From Rhodoblastus sp963736175 (GTDB lineage Bacteria; Pseudomonadota; Alphaproteobacteria; Rhizobiales; Beijerinckiaceae): a stretch of DNA of 64,000 nucleotides. A program made the position numbers and the translations under genes. A model generated the notes under the pieces. The model ran no database searches, was not told where the DNA came from, and saw only the letters and a list, made by a program, of their open reading frames with translations. The stretch spans positions 1 to 64,000 of the forward strand of contig CAVTNU010000029.1 of the NCBI GenBank assembly GCA_963736175.1. Reading direction: 5' to 3'. Shown in pieces: positions 10,103-18,372 of the stretch (positions within the stretch are counted from its first letter, which is position 1; the number at the start of each line of letters is the position of its first letter).

Positions 10103-11098
10103 TCAATGTGAGCCTTTGCCGGCGGGAATGACGCGCATCGGCGCGCCGAGTTTGGCGGAGAGGCGCTCCTGAATGCCGGAGACGGTCATGCTGGCCATCT
10201 GGCAGCCGACGCACGCGCCGGTCAGCTTGACCAGAACGTTGGAGCCGTCGACGTCGATCAATTCGCAATCGCCGCCGTCCTTGCGTAGGATGGGACGCAA
10301 TTCCTCGATCGTCTCTTCGATCAAACGGATCTTTTGCAGATTGGTCATCGTCGGCGCTTTCGGCGCCAGCGGCGAAACCGTGGGCGCCGCAGCTCTCGCC
10401 GGCGCTTGCGATGAAAGCGGCACGACGGTCGCGGCGGTCTTGGCGGTTTGCGCGTTCTTTTTCAGCGTCAGCGGATCGACGCCGCCCGCCTTATAGGCTT
10501 CCGCCGGAGCGAGCGCGCCTTCGGCGACCATCGCCGCGTTGACCTTGGCGAGCGTCGTTTCCAGCGCGTCGAAGCAGGTCAAGCAGCCGCCGCCCGCCTT
10601 GGTATAGGCGGTGACGGCTTCGATCGTCGTCAGGCGGTTCATTCGCACGGCGCGCTCGATCATGCCCTCGTCGATGCCGAAGCATTTGCAGATCAGCGCG
10701 CCTTCCTCGTGGTCGTCGCTCCAGACTTCGCCGCGGTAATTGGCGACCGCGGCCTGCAGCGCCTCATAGCCCATCACCGAGCAATGCATTTTCTCCGGCG
10801 GCAGGCCGCCGAGAAAGTCGGCGATGTCCTGATTGCACAGTTTCAGCGCGTCTTCGATGGTCTTGCCGATCACCAACTCGGTGAGAGCCGAGGACGAGGC
10901 GATGGCCGACCCGCATCCGAAGGTCTGGAATCTGGCGTCCTCGATCACCTGCGTCTGCGGATCGACCTTCAACATCAGCTTGAGCGCGTCGCCGCAGGAA
11001 ATCGCGCCAACTTCGCCGACCGCGTTAGCGTCTTCCAGCACGCCGGCGTTCTTCGGATTGAAGAAATAGTCCTTGACCTTATCGGTATAGTCCCACAT
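10103..11098 (-). CDS. nifU: NifU Fe-S cluster scaffold
   Basis: A 331-residue three-domain scaffold. An IscU-like domain (residues 1-125) has cysteines in GAISCGDALK, TFGCGSAIAS and MHCSVMG. A central permanent 2Fe-2S domain has CKCFG and GGCLTCFDAL. A linker rich in Ala/Pro (about 210-245) leads to a C-terminal Nfu domain with TGACVGCQMAS. Clusters built with NifS go to NifH, NifB and other nif proteins. It lies 24 bases after the IscA-type gene. Confidence 0.97.
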   Translation of the reverse strand: MWDYTDKVKDYFFNPKNAGVLEDANAVGEVGAISCGDALKLMLKVDPQTQVIEDARFQTFGCGSAIASSSALTELVIGKTIEDALKLCNQDIADFLGGLPPEKMHCSVMGYEALQAAVANYRGEVWSDDHEEGALICKCFGIDEGMIERAVRMNRLTTIEAVTAYTKAGGGCLTCFDALETTLAKVNAAMVAEGALAPAEAYKAGGVDPLTLKKNAQTAKTAATVVPLSSQAPARAAAPTVSPLAPKAPTMTNLQKIRLIEETIEELRPILRKDGGDCELIDVDGSNVLVKLTGACVGCQMASMTVSGIQERLSAKLGAPMRVIPAGKGSH

Positions 11099-11122
11099 GG
11101 CGTCTTCCTTCAGAGCAACGGG

Positions 11123-11443
11123 TCAGCCGAACGACTTGCCGCAGGCGCATTTCGATGCGGCGTTCGGATTGTCGAAAACGAAGCCGGAATTTTCGAGGGC
11201 GGTGACGAAATCGACAGTCATGCCGATGACGTGGCTTTGTGAAAGGTCGTCGATGAAAATCTTGACGCCGTCGGATTCGACAACGGCGTCGCCCTCGCGC
11301 TCCTGGCGCTCGAGACCCATCATGTATTTGAAGCCGGCGCAGCCGCCGGTCTCGACCATGATGCGAAGCCCGGCCGCCGGCGTAGCGGCGTTGGACAGGG
11401 CGGTTTTGACGGCGGATACGGCATTGGGCGTCAGCGTGATCAT
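11123..11443 (-). CDS. IscA/HesB-type Fe-S assembly protein (nif-specific)
   Basis: A 106-residue A-type carrier. It starts MITLTPNAVSAVKTAL and carries three cysteines in the family pattern: GGCAGFKYMMG and, at the C terminus, CACGKSFG. It is first in the iscA-nifU-nifS-nifV-cysE-nifW unit behind an RpoN promoter with a NifA site, so it is the nif-dedicated copy. Confidence 0.95.
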   Translation of the reverse strand: MITLTPNAVSAVKTALSNAATPAAGLRIMVETGGCAGFKYMMGLERQEREGDAVVESDGVKIFIDDLSQSHVIGMTVDFVTALENSGFVFDNPNAASKCACGKSFG

Positions 11444-11481
11444 GATCTCAACTCCGCGAAGTCAGCTCATGACGCAGCGCA

Positions 11482-11496
11482 GCAACCCTTGTGCCA
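11482..11496 (-). promoter_or_regulatory. RpoN promoter of the iscA-nifUSV-cysE-nifW unit
   Basis: On the minus strand TGGCAC-AAGGG-TTGC, an exact -24/-12 match about 39 bases upstream of the IscA-type start. Confidence 0.92.
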
Positions 11497-11539
11497 CAGT
11501 ACAATATCTTGATATAAAACGAAAAAAATAGGCGTCGTC

Positions 11540-11555
11540 TGTCGCGTTTGCGACA
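11540..11555. promoter_or_regulatory. NifA site for the iscA-nifUSV unit
   Basis: TGT-CGCGTTTGCG-ACA, an exact TGT-N10-ACA site 44 bases upstream of the -24 element, a short distance for a NifA site. It abuts the 3' end of nifQ. Confidence 0.88.
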
Positions 11556-11559
11556 TTGG

Positions 11560-12195
11560 TCACAGATGCGACACGGCTTCTGTCGTATTTTCGCGCCGGA
11601 TGCGCGCCAACAGGCTTTCGCCGTCTTCGGCGCCGAAGCACCGGTCGAAATCATCGCATTGCTGGCAGGAGGGCGCCGTGCAGAGAGTGAACCCTTCCAT
11701 TTCGCACAGCATGCGATAGAAGAACTTCTTCCATTTCATGTTGGCGACGTTGCGCGCCGCGAGCGTCGGGAACACGCAGCGCATCAGCCGGTTCAGTTCG
11801 GCGCGGTCGTTGAGGCCGAGATCCTGCCATAGATGATTGGGGCGCATGGCGCGCGCCGTCATCATGCGCGCCAACCAGAAACTTTCTTGGCTGTCGTCAA
11901 CCCGATGCATTTGCAACAATTGCAGAAGCTGTTCGGCCTCGTCGTCGAAAACGACGCGCTCGCTTGCCCTCGCCGCCGCGCGCGATGGCGCCGGCCGCAA
12001 TGGCCAACGTTGCGCCAGGGCGTCGAGTTCGGCGCGGCGGAGCCCGATCGCCTGCGCCAGATCTCCGCCCTCGCGCGTTTCGAGCTCGCTTATGGCGAGG
12101 ATGCAGGCGAAAACATGCCCGACAAAGGCGTTGTCGTCGGCGCGCTCCGACGTCGTCGGAAAGATCTCGTCTTTGCGGCGGAGGGCGGCGGACAT
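11560..12195 (-). CDS. nifQ: NifQ molybdenum donor protein
   Basis: A 211-residue protein that delivers molybdenum for FeMo-cofactor synthesis on NifEN. The diagnostic C-terminal cysteine cluster is present as CTAPSCQQCDDFDRC (C-X4-C-X2-C-X5-C), preceded by MKWKKFFYRMLCEMEGF. The first 80 residues are less conserved. It lies seven bases after fdxB at the end of the nifE-N-X unit. Confidence 0.93.
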   Translation of the reverse strand: MSAALRRKDEIFPTTSERADDNAFVGHVFACILAISELETREGGDLAQAIGLRRAELDALAQRWPLRPAPSRAAARASERVVFDDEAEQLLQLLQMHRVDDSQESFWLARMMTARAMRPNHLWQDLGLNDRAELNRLMRCVFPTLAARNVANMKWKKFFYRMLCEMEGFTLCTAPSCQQCDDFDRCFGAEDGESLLARIRRENTTEAVSHL

Positions 12196-12201
12196 CGCTG
12201 A

Positions 12202-12519
12202 TCAGGCCGCGAGCTGGTCGATGGGCACGTGCGTCTGGCAATTCTTCGGGCAGACGCGGGCGCAGGCGCCGCAGCCGATACAGGCGCCGGCGTTGTCGAC
12301 CATCATGATCTTGCGATTGAGCTCGCCGTCAAAATCGTCGTCGTCGTCCTCGGTGACCTGGCCGAGCAATTGGTTGGACTCGTCAACGCCATATAAATGC
12401 ATGACGTCGCGCGAACAGACCTTGAAGCAGCGACCGCAGCCGATGCAGGTCTCGCCGTTGATTTGCGTCAGATAAACCGGCGTCCACGCCTCGCCGCTTC
12501 TTGTTTTGAATTCGCTCAT
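12202..12519 (-). CDS. fdxB: nif-specific 2[4Fe-4S] ferredoxin III (FdxB)
   Basis: A 105-residue ferredoxin with two cluster motifs, CIGCGRCFKVC near residue 25 and CIGCGACARVCP near residue 80. They are separated by an acidic insert including DDDDDFDGEL, typical of the ferredoxin III family of nif clusters. Its start overlaps the stop of the DUF683 gene by one base (TGATG). Confidence 0.93.
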   Translation of the reverse strand: MSEFKTRSGEAWTPVYLTQINGETCIGCGRCFKVCSRDVMHLYGVDESNQLLGQVTEDDDDDFDGELNRKIMMVDNAGACIGCGACARVCPKNCQTHVPIDQLAA

Positions 12520-12719
12520 CAGATCTGCTCCAGTTCCTTTAGTTTTTTTCGCGCCGCTTCAAGCGCCGCGTAGGCGTCCTGCGTCTCCTGGGCCACGCTG
12601 GTCGCCTTTTGCCAATTGAGCGGCAACTCCTCGGAGAAATCGTGCAAATTCATCTTCGCGGCGATGGCGCGCGCGGAGAGTTTCTTGATTTCGGCTTTTA
12701 GCGCGTCGATTTCGGACAT
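12519..12719 (-). CDS. Small nif-associated protein, DUF683 / CCE_0567 family
   Basis: A 66-residue helical protein starting MSEIDALKAEIKKLSARA, with LHDFSEELPLNW in the middle and a coiled, Lys-rich C terminus. The family is regularly found after nifX and the DUF269 gene. A crystallised cyanobacterial member binds metal, but its role is unclear. The start at 12719 gives the standard family length, and the gene is coupled to fdxB. Confidence 0.88.
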   Translation of the reverse strand: MSEIDALKAEIKKLSARAIAAKMNLHDFSEELPLNWQKATSVAQETQDAYAALEAARKKLKELEQI

Positions 12720-12750
12720 CCGGCCTTTCCTCACGGCTTCGCTTGCAACG

Positions 12751-13249
12751 TCAGATCCTGGCGACGTCGGGATGCGCCTCGATTTCGGCCACCGCGGCGG
12801 CGACATATTTCTCGCCTTCGGCGACCAGCTTTGCGATCGAACTCGAAGCCGAAGCGATGCACGTCGCGCAAATGGCGCGACAAGACGATCAGCTTGCCGG
12901 CGATCAGCACCAGCCGGCCAAAGCCTTCATGACTCATTTTCATCATCGGGCCGGCGATGACCCCGCATTGCGCTTCGACGGCGAGGCCGACGGCGGTGTA
13001 GAACATTTCAATCCGCCACAGAATGTCGGGATCCGGGTCGCCGATGATCGGCATGGCGCGACGCTGCTCCTTGGTGACGATGAATTCGGCCAGCAGCTGT
13101 TCGTCGTTCTTCTTGTCCCAGGCGCCGTGCGCGTCCTGGGCGCGCATCAGGCGGACCAGGGCGCGCCCATAGGGACGGCGCAGGGCGGCGGCGCTGTCGG
13201 CTTCGGCATGGTCGAGCATGGGCTTGTCCTTCGCGGGCGTGGCGATCAT
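12751..13249 (-). CDS. NifX-associated protein (DUF269), interrupted by a single-base frameshift
   Basis: The ATG at 13249 overlaps the nifX stop (ATGA). The frame gives the DUF269 sequence IVTKEQRRAMPIIGDPDPDI, WRIEMFYTAVGLAVE and MMKMSHEGFGR through HLRDVHRFGFEFDRK. At the AAA run at 12830-12832 the frame then leaves the family: it reads an Arg-rich tail to a stop at 12731. Removing one A restores KLVAEGEKYVAAAV and a family-like C terminus ending at 12751, for 165 residues in all. Probably a sequencing indel; otherwise the last 27 residues are replaced. Confidence 0.85.
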
Positions 13250-13734
13250 GCCGGTTCTTCGAGAAATGAGGGCTTGGCGGCGAAGCCGGCTTCGGCGAGA
13301 ACTTTGCGCAGCCAGGGCGGCGGCGCGCCGTTCAGCATGACGCGGGTGCGCTCCAGCACGGCCTCGATCGGCTGCGCCTGCGGCATTTTGATCGGATGGA
13401 TTTTCGCTGAAACCACCTTGGCCGCCGAGGGTCCGCCGATGGCCAGACAAAACAGCAGATGACAACCTTTAAGGCCCTCGACCTTGGCGTCGATGCGCGC
13501 TTCGCCGTCGGTTCTATGACTGCCGCTTTCGTCCGAGGCGGCGTCGAAGGCGACAGCTTCGACAAAACGCCAGGTTTCGGGGCTGACGTCGTAGATGGCG
13601 AAACGCTTGGCCGATCCGAAGTGGGCGTCCAACGCCTTCATGTCGGATGTCGCGATGGCGACGCGGACGGCCGGCCGCAGCGGCTCCTGCGCGGTCGGTT
13701 CGGTGTCGACGAGTTTGAGACGGGTGGCGCTCAT
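13246..13734 (-). CDS. nifX: NifX, FeMo-cofactor precursor carrier
   Basis: A 162-residue NifX, which binds NifB-co or a FeMo-co precursor and shuttles it to or from NifEN. The NafY/NifX fold is seen as VRVAIATSDMKALDAHFGSA near residue 25 and DAKVEGLKGCHLLFCLAIGG near residue 85. Its start overlaps the nifN stop and its stop overlaps the next gene, both as ATGA, so this part of the operon is tightly coupled. Confidence 0.95.
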   Translation of the reverse strand: MSATRLKLVDTEPTAQEPLRPAVRVAIATSDMKALDAHFGSAKRFAIYDVSPETWRFVEAVAFDAASDESGSHRTDGEARIDAKVEGLKGCHLLFCLAIGGPSAAKVVSAKIHPIKMPQAQPIEAVLERTRVMLNGAPPPWLRKVLAEAGFAAKPSFLEEPA

Positions 13735-15089
13735 GCGCGCATCTCCTTTTGGCGCAGAAGGAACGGATTAAGCGACTGCGGCGTTGGCTTGTGCTGGGCG
13801 CCGAGAATCACGTTGGCGATTTCAAAGATGTACTGTCGCGTTCCGGCATAGCCGACGCTGGTGCGATAGGCCGCGCCAAGCCGATCGAATATCGGAAAGC
13901 CGATGCGCAGATGCGGAACGTGCAGGCGCTCGGCGGCCTGTCGGCCGTGGCTGTGCGTCGCGATCAGGTCGACGCCGGAGGCGCGCGCCTCAAGGTCGCC
14001 AAGATCGCCGACGATGACTTCATCGGCGGGAATCGCCGCCAAAGCCGCTGATCCGGCGGCCGTCGTGACGGCGGCGGAAATTTCCGCGCCGAGGTCGTGC
14101 ATCAGCTGCGCCGTCGCCAGCAGCAAGTCCGGTTCGGCGGCGAGCGCCATTTTTTTGCCGGCGAAATAAAAATGGCCGTCGAGCATCGCGTCGATCAGCC
14201 GCGAGCGCTCGCGCTGCAATCTCTCGGGAACAGGCCGGCGCGCCAGACGGGCGAGCTCAACGCACAGCCGGTCGCAGGCGTCGAGCCCGGTCAGATTGTC
14301 GAAATAAAGCGTCGGCACGCCTGTCCTGGCTTCAAGCGCCTGCGCGGCGCCGCGCATATGTTCGCCAACGGCGAGCGTGGCGATCGAGCGACCCATCGAG
14401 CCGATTTCCGCCAAAGTGACGCCGCCGCGCGAGGTGGGGCGCCATTCGTCCGGCGCCGTGCCGTCAAGCGAACGCGAAATATCAGGCAGAATGACCGCCG
14501 AGAGCCCGAATATTTCGATCGTATCGCGGATCGCCTCGACGTCGCCCGGCGTCAGATGCTGCCCGGCCAGAACATTGACCTGTCCCTTGATCGGTTCGGC
14601 TTCGCCCTCGGCGACCAGCGCCTCGATCATCGCGACGACAGCCTTGGCCCAACCCTCCTCGAGAGCGCCGGCGAAGTCCGGCGTCGAGGCGAAAACGATT
14701 TCCGTTCCGGCCAGTTCTTCGGCGCGTTTGGCCTTGATGGCGCGCAAGTCGCCGACAAAATCCTCGCCGCGCGTCTCGGTGAGGGCGGTCGAACAGATGC
14801 CGATGAATTTCGGATTCATCCGCTTCTTGAGATTGAGCAGCGCTTCCTCGACATGGTCGGCGCCGCCGAGAATGGTCGAGACCTCGTTCATCGCCGTGGT
14901 TTGCAGCGGGATCATTTCCTTGAAATGACGCACCAGCAAAACCAGCGAGAAGGCGGTGCAGCCCTGGCTGCCGTGAAACAGCGGCACGGCGCCGTCGACG
15001 CCGAGATAGGCCATGGCCGCGCCGAGCGGCGCGGACAGTTTGAGCGGATTGGTCGATACGGCTTTAGCGATGGGGGCGAGCGCGTTCAT
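13731..15089 (-). CDS. nifN: NifN, FeMo-cofactor scaffold beta subunit
   Basis: A 452-residue partner of NifE. It forms the alpha2beta2 scaffold on which NifB-co matures to FeMo-co. It shows PLFHGSQGCTAF and FIGICSTALTETRGEDFVGD, as in other NifN proteins, and lacks the longer N-terminal extension of NifK. It starts three bases after the nifE stop. Confidence 0.96.
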   Translation of the reverse strand: MNALAPIAKAVSTNPLKLSAPLGAAMAYLGVDGAVPLFHGSQGCTAFSLVLLVRHFKEMIPLQTTAMNEVSTILGGADHVEEALLNLKKRMNPKFIGICSTALTETRGEDFVGDLRAIKAKRAEELAGTEIVFASTPDFAGALEEGWAKAVVAMIEALVAEGEAEPIKGQVNVLAGQHLTPGDVEAIRDTIEIFGLSAVILPDISRSLDGTAPDEWRPTSRGGVTLAEIGSMGRSIATLAVGEHMRGAAQALEARTGVPTLYFDNLTGLDACDRLCVELARLARRPVPERLQRERSRLIDAMLDGHFYFAGKKMALAAEPDLLLATAQLMHDLGAEISAAVTTAAGSAALAAIPADEVIVGDLGDLEARASGVDLIATHSHGRQAAERLHVPHLRIGFPIFDRLGAAYRTSVGYAGTRQYIFEIANVILGAQHKPTPQSLNPFLLRQKEMRA

Positions 15090-15092
15090 GGC

Positions 15093-16601
15093 TCAACACT
15101 CCTCGAAGTCGTTGGTGGAGGCGCCTTGGAAAGCCTTGCGATGGTGGGCGACGAAGTTCGGATCGATTTCGGCTTCAACCGTTTCGTTCTGGACGTGATG
15201 TTCCCGGATATGGCCGTTGTCGTCCCACGGCGCGGGTTTGCGCGCCTTCTCCCACAGCGGGTTATTGATCGTCGCGTCGAGTTTCTTGACCAGTTCGACC
15301 ATGCCGTCATAGCCGGCGAAGGGATCGTGCCGTTCCTGGTTGATATCCATCCACGGCGTGCGCGCCTTCAGCGCGATGAATTGTGTGCGTCCGCCCGACA
15401 GCATGATGTCGGCCTTGCCCTCCTTCAAGAACGCGTACATATCGCGCGGCGCCATGTTTTCCAGGACATGCGGGTCTTCGCCAAGCAGCGCCTTGATGCG
15501 GTCCTTGTCTTCGGGCGTCGCCTTGCGCAGCGAGGTGTCGACGATCTCGACGCCGATCTCCATCAACGCCGACACCACCGACCAGGACTTGACGCCGCCG
15601 GTATAAAGCAGGACGCGCTTGCCCTTCAGTCTTTCGCGGTAGGGCGCAAGCCTTTGCCAGACGATGGCTTCCTCCTGCGCGATCAGAGCCTCCGTCCGCT
15701 CGATCAGGTCCGTCGGCGCGCCTTGCCGCACCAGCAGGCCGGCGATGCAGCGCAACGCGTCGGACGTGTCGGAGACGCCGTAGAATGAGCCCTCGAAATA
15801 GGGAATGCCCCAGCGATCCTCCATCTTGCGCGCCAAGTTTATCAGCGCCGCCGAGCAGACCATCATATTGACTTTGGAGCGGTGCGCCGAAGCGACGTCG
15901 GCGTAGCGCGCGTCGCCGGTGATGCAGGCGTGGACGCGGACGCCGAGCTTGTCGAGCAGCGGCTTCACCTGCCAGAATTCGCCGGCCAGATTATATTCGC
16001 CGAGAATATTGATGTCGGTCGGCGTCGAGAGCTCCGGCTCCATCGTGCCGATGACGTGATCGTAAAGCGTTTCTCCGGCCAGCTTGTTGCCGAGGTTCTT
16101 CGAGCCGGCGAATCCGGGCGCGTTGACCGGAATAACCGGCAGGCCCAGCGCGCCGGAGGCGTGCGCGCAAACCGCTTCGACGTCGTCGCCGATCAGCGAC
16201 GTCACGCAGGTCGTATAGACGAAAATCGCCGGCGGCTTGTGGGCCGCGACAATTTCCTGGATGGCCTTCCATAACTTTTTCTCGCCGTTGCCCATGACAA
16301 TGTCGAGTTCCGACAGGTCGGTGGTGAACGAGGTGCGATAGAGCTGAGGTCCCGAGGAGGCCGCGTGGCGGTTGTCCCAGCTGTTGCCTTCGCAGGCGAG
16401 CGGACCGTGAACGAGATGGGCCGCGTCGACGATCGGCTGCAGCACGATCTTGGCGCCGTCAAAGGCGCAGCCGCCGGCCGCGGCGCCGGGCGTCAGCGGC
16501 TTGGAGCAGCCTTTCTTGCGCTCCTGATCGCTTTTCTTCAGGTTTTTGTCGCAGGCCGGCTCGTTGAAGACATCCTGCACTTTGGCTGAAAGTCCGGACA
16601 T
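15093..16601 (-). CDS. nifE: NifE, FeMo-cofactor scaffold alpha subunit
   Basis: A 502-residue NifE. Landmarks are PGAAAGGCAFDGAKIVLQPI near residue 40, HGPLACEGNSWDNR near 65, TTCVTSLIGDDVEAVC near 130 and the late MLSGGRTQFIALKARTPWMD. It is first in the nifE-N-X unit, behind its own RpoN promoter and a strong hairpin separating it from nifK. Confidence 0.96.
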   Translation of the reverse strand: MSGLSAKVQDVFNEPACDKNLKKSDQERKKGCSKPLTPGAAAGGCAFDGAKIVLQPIVDAAHLVHGPLACEGNSWDNRHAASSGPQLYRTSFTTDLSELDIVMGNGEKKLWKAIQEIVAAHKPPAIFVYTTCVTSLIGDDVEAVCAHASGALGLPVIPVNAPGFAGSKNLGNKLAGETLYDHVIGTMEPELSTPTDINILGEYNLAGEFWQVKPLLDKLGVRVHACITGDARYADVASAHRSKVNMMVCSAALINLARKMEDRWGIPYFEGSFYGVSDTSDALRCIAGLLVRQGAPTDLIERTEALIAQEEAIVWQRLAPYRERLKGKRVLLYTGGVKSWSVVSALMEIGVEIVDTSLRKATPEDKDRIKALLGEDPHVLENMAPRDMYAFLKEGKADIMLSGGRTQFIALKARTPWMDINQERHDPFAGYDGMVELVKKLDATINNPLWEKARKPAPWDDNGHIREHHVQNETVEAEIDPNFVAHHRKAFQGASTNDFEEC

Positions 16602-16633
16602 GAGCGAACCTCGCTGGGCTGAGCTTTAACGAA

Positions 16634-16649
16634 TGTCGGGTTTCCGACA
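16634..16649. promoter_or_regulatory. NifA-type site in the nifE leader
   Basis: TGT-CGGGTTTCCG-ACA, an exact TGT-N10-ACA. It lies between the nifE start and the nifE RpoN promoter, so it is downstream of the expected transcription start rather than upstream. Confidence 0.7.
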
Positions 16650-16685
16650 CGGCGGCCGACAAAGCGGCGCCTCGGCGTCAGCGTT

Positions 16686-16700
16686 GCAATCGCCGTGCCG
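16686..16700 (-). promoter_or_regulatory. RpoN promoter of nifEN
   Basis: On the minus strand CGGCAC-GGCGA-TTGC, one mismatch to the -24/-12 consensus with both essential GG and GC doublets kept. About 85 bases upstream of the nifE start. Confidence 0.75.
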
Positions 16701-16704
16701 CGAC

Positions 16705-16730
16705 GGCGGGCCGGGTTTGTCCGGCCCGCC
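16705..16730. other. Stable hairpin between nifK and nifE
   Basis: GGCGGGCCGG and CCGGCCCGCC pair perfectly around a six-base loop, a few bases after the nifK stop. There is no T run on the nif strand (the plus strand has GGGCTTTT). It fits an attenuating or 3'-end-protecting structure limiting read-through from nifHDK into nifEN. Confidence 0.8.
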
Positions 16731-16736
16731 GGGCTT

Positions 16737-18278
16737 TTAGCGGGTGAGGTCGTAGGAGAAGTCGGTGACGCCGGTGACGATCGTTTCCCGGTCGAGCACG
16801 TCGAACGTCTTGTCCAGCAGCGTGGTCAGCACGCGCAGGGCGCCCTGATAACCCCACAGCGGGAAGCGGTGATGATGGTGCCGGTCGAAGATCGGGAAGG
16901 TCAGTCGAATCAACGGTGTGTCGGTGTCGCGCTCCAGATATTTGCCGTAGGAGCTGCCGATCAGGAAATCCACCTTTTCGGTGAGCAACAGCGAACGCAT
17001 GTGCCACAGATCCTTGCCGGCCCAGACCTGGCCATTGGCGCCGAAAGGCGAGGAGGCCAGAACCTGCTTCATCTGTTCCGCCCATTTCGCCGTGCCGTTG
17101 GTGGCGAGGCAATGGATCGGTTCTCCGCCCGTCTCCATGACGAAGCGCGCCATGGCGATGACGAAATCCGGATCGCCGTAGATCGCGTATTTCTTGCCGT
17201 GCAGATGGGCCTGGCTGTCGGCCATCGCGTCGATCAGGCGGCCGCGCTCCTTTTCGATCTCGTTCGGAATCGCCTTGCCGGACAGTTCCGAGATCTTCAT
17301 CAGCAGTTCGTCGGTCGCGCCGACGCCCAGCGGATAGTGGAACGAGGCTGTTTCCTGGCCTTGTTCGCCGACATAGGAGAGGGTCTTGTGGGTGCACCAT
17401 TCCTGCAGGGAAATGGTGGCCTGCGCGTTGAGGGCCGGAGCGATGTCATCGATCTTGGTGCCGCCGTCGTACATGCGGAACTCACCGTCGGCCGGGGTGT
17501 CGTATTGATCGGCGGCGTCCGACAGAATCGTGTATTCGACGCCCATCATGTCGAGGATACGCTTCAGCTCGCGATTATTGCCGACGACGAAGCCGTCGAA
17601 GCCGGGAATGATGTTGATCGTCTTGCTGGTTGCATCCCGCGTCTTGTTTTTCCAGAAGCTCTCGAGAATGCCCTTCATCATGTTGTCGTAGCCGTCGACA
17701 TGGCTGCCGACGAAGGCGGGCGTGTGCGCGTAAGGAACGCTGAAGTCGCCGGGAATCGAATTCTTGGCGCGGGCGTTCTCGATGAACGATTGCAGATCGT
17801 CGCCGATGACTTCGGCCATGCAGGTGGTCGAGACGGCGATCATCTTCGGGCTATAGAGCGAATAGGTGTTGGCGAGGCCGTCGATCATGTTGTTGAGGCC
17901 GCCGAACACCGCCGCGTCTTCGGTCATCGACGAGGAGACGGCCGAAGACGGCTCCTTGAAGTGGCGCGAAAGATGGGAGCGGTAATAGGCGACGCAGCCT
18001 TGCGAGCCATGCACGAAGGACATGGTCTTTTCAAAGCCGGCGGCGGCGAAAACCGCGCCGAGCGGCTGGCAGGCCTTGGCCGGGTTCACGACCAGCGAGC
18101 CGCGCGCCAGATTCTTCTCGCGATATTCCCAGGTTTTGGTCCAGTCGCTGACTTCTTGAATCTTGACGTCAGGATGGCCGCACTCGAACTCGGCCTTCTT
18201 GCGGGCGAGCATGTCGGTATATTCCGGCTCGCGGAACAAAGGGGCGTGATCGAGGATTTTTTCTGCTGATTGAGGCAT
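16737..18278 (-). CDS. nifK: Nitrogenase MoFe protein beta subunit
   Basis: A 513-residue beta subunit of the Mo-Fe dinitrogenase. P-cluster cysteines lie in NPAKACQPLGA (near residue 70), HGSQGCVAYYRSH (near 95) and STTCMAEVIGDDL (near 153). The C terminus has PIFDRHHHHRFPLWGYQGA. Full length, third gene of nifHDK, 94 bases after nifD. Confidence 0.98.
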   Translation of the reverse strand: MPQSAEKILDHAPLFREPEYTDMLARKKAEFECGHPDVKIQEVSDWTKTWEYREKNLARGSLVVNPAKACQPLGAVFAAAGFEKTMSFVHGSQGCVAYYRSHLSRHFKEPSSAVSSSMTEDAAVFGGLNNMIDGLANTYSLYSPKMIAVSTTCMAEVIGDDLQSFIENARAKNSIPGDFSVPYAHTPAFVGSHVDGYDNMMKGILESFWKNKTRDATSKTINIIPGFDGFVVGNNRELKRILDMMGVEYTILSDAADQYDTPADGEFRMYDGGTKIDDIAPALNAQATISLQEWCTHKTLSYVGEQGQETASFHYPLGVGATDELLMKISELSGKAIPNEIEKERGRLIDAMADSQAHLHGKKYAIYGDPDFVIAMARFVMETGGEPIHCLATNGTAKWAEQMKQVLASSPFGANGQVWAGKDLWHMRSLLLTEKVDFLIGSSYGKYLERDTDTPLIRLTFPIFDRHHHHRFPLWGYQGALRVLTTLLDKTFDVLDRETIVTGVTDFSYDLTR

Positions 18279-18346
18279 GTTCAGCTCCTATTGCGGCGAA
18301 GCAGCGCCATACGGCTGCCTTCGCGGGTTGGAGTGTTCGAGGCGTT

Positions 18347-18369
18347 TCGCGGCCGGTTGTCGGCCGCGA
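18347..18369. other. Hairpin between nifD and nifK
   Basis: TCGCGGCCG and CGGCCGCGA form a perfect nine-pair stem with a five-base loop, placed three bases after the nifD stop. No T run follows, so mRNA protection or partial attenuation is more likely than termination. Confidence 0.75.
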
Positions 18370-18372
18370 TCG

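Noticed and set aside
14097..15788. Long plus-strand frame across nifN and nifE
   Set aside because: Shadow of nifN/nifE with low-complexity Arg/Gly/Asp content and no recognisable domain.
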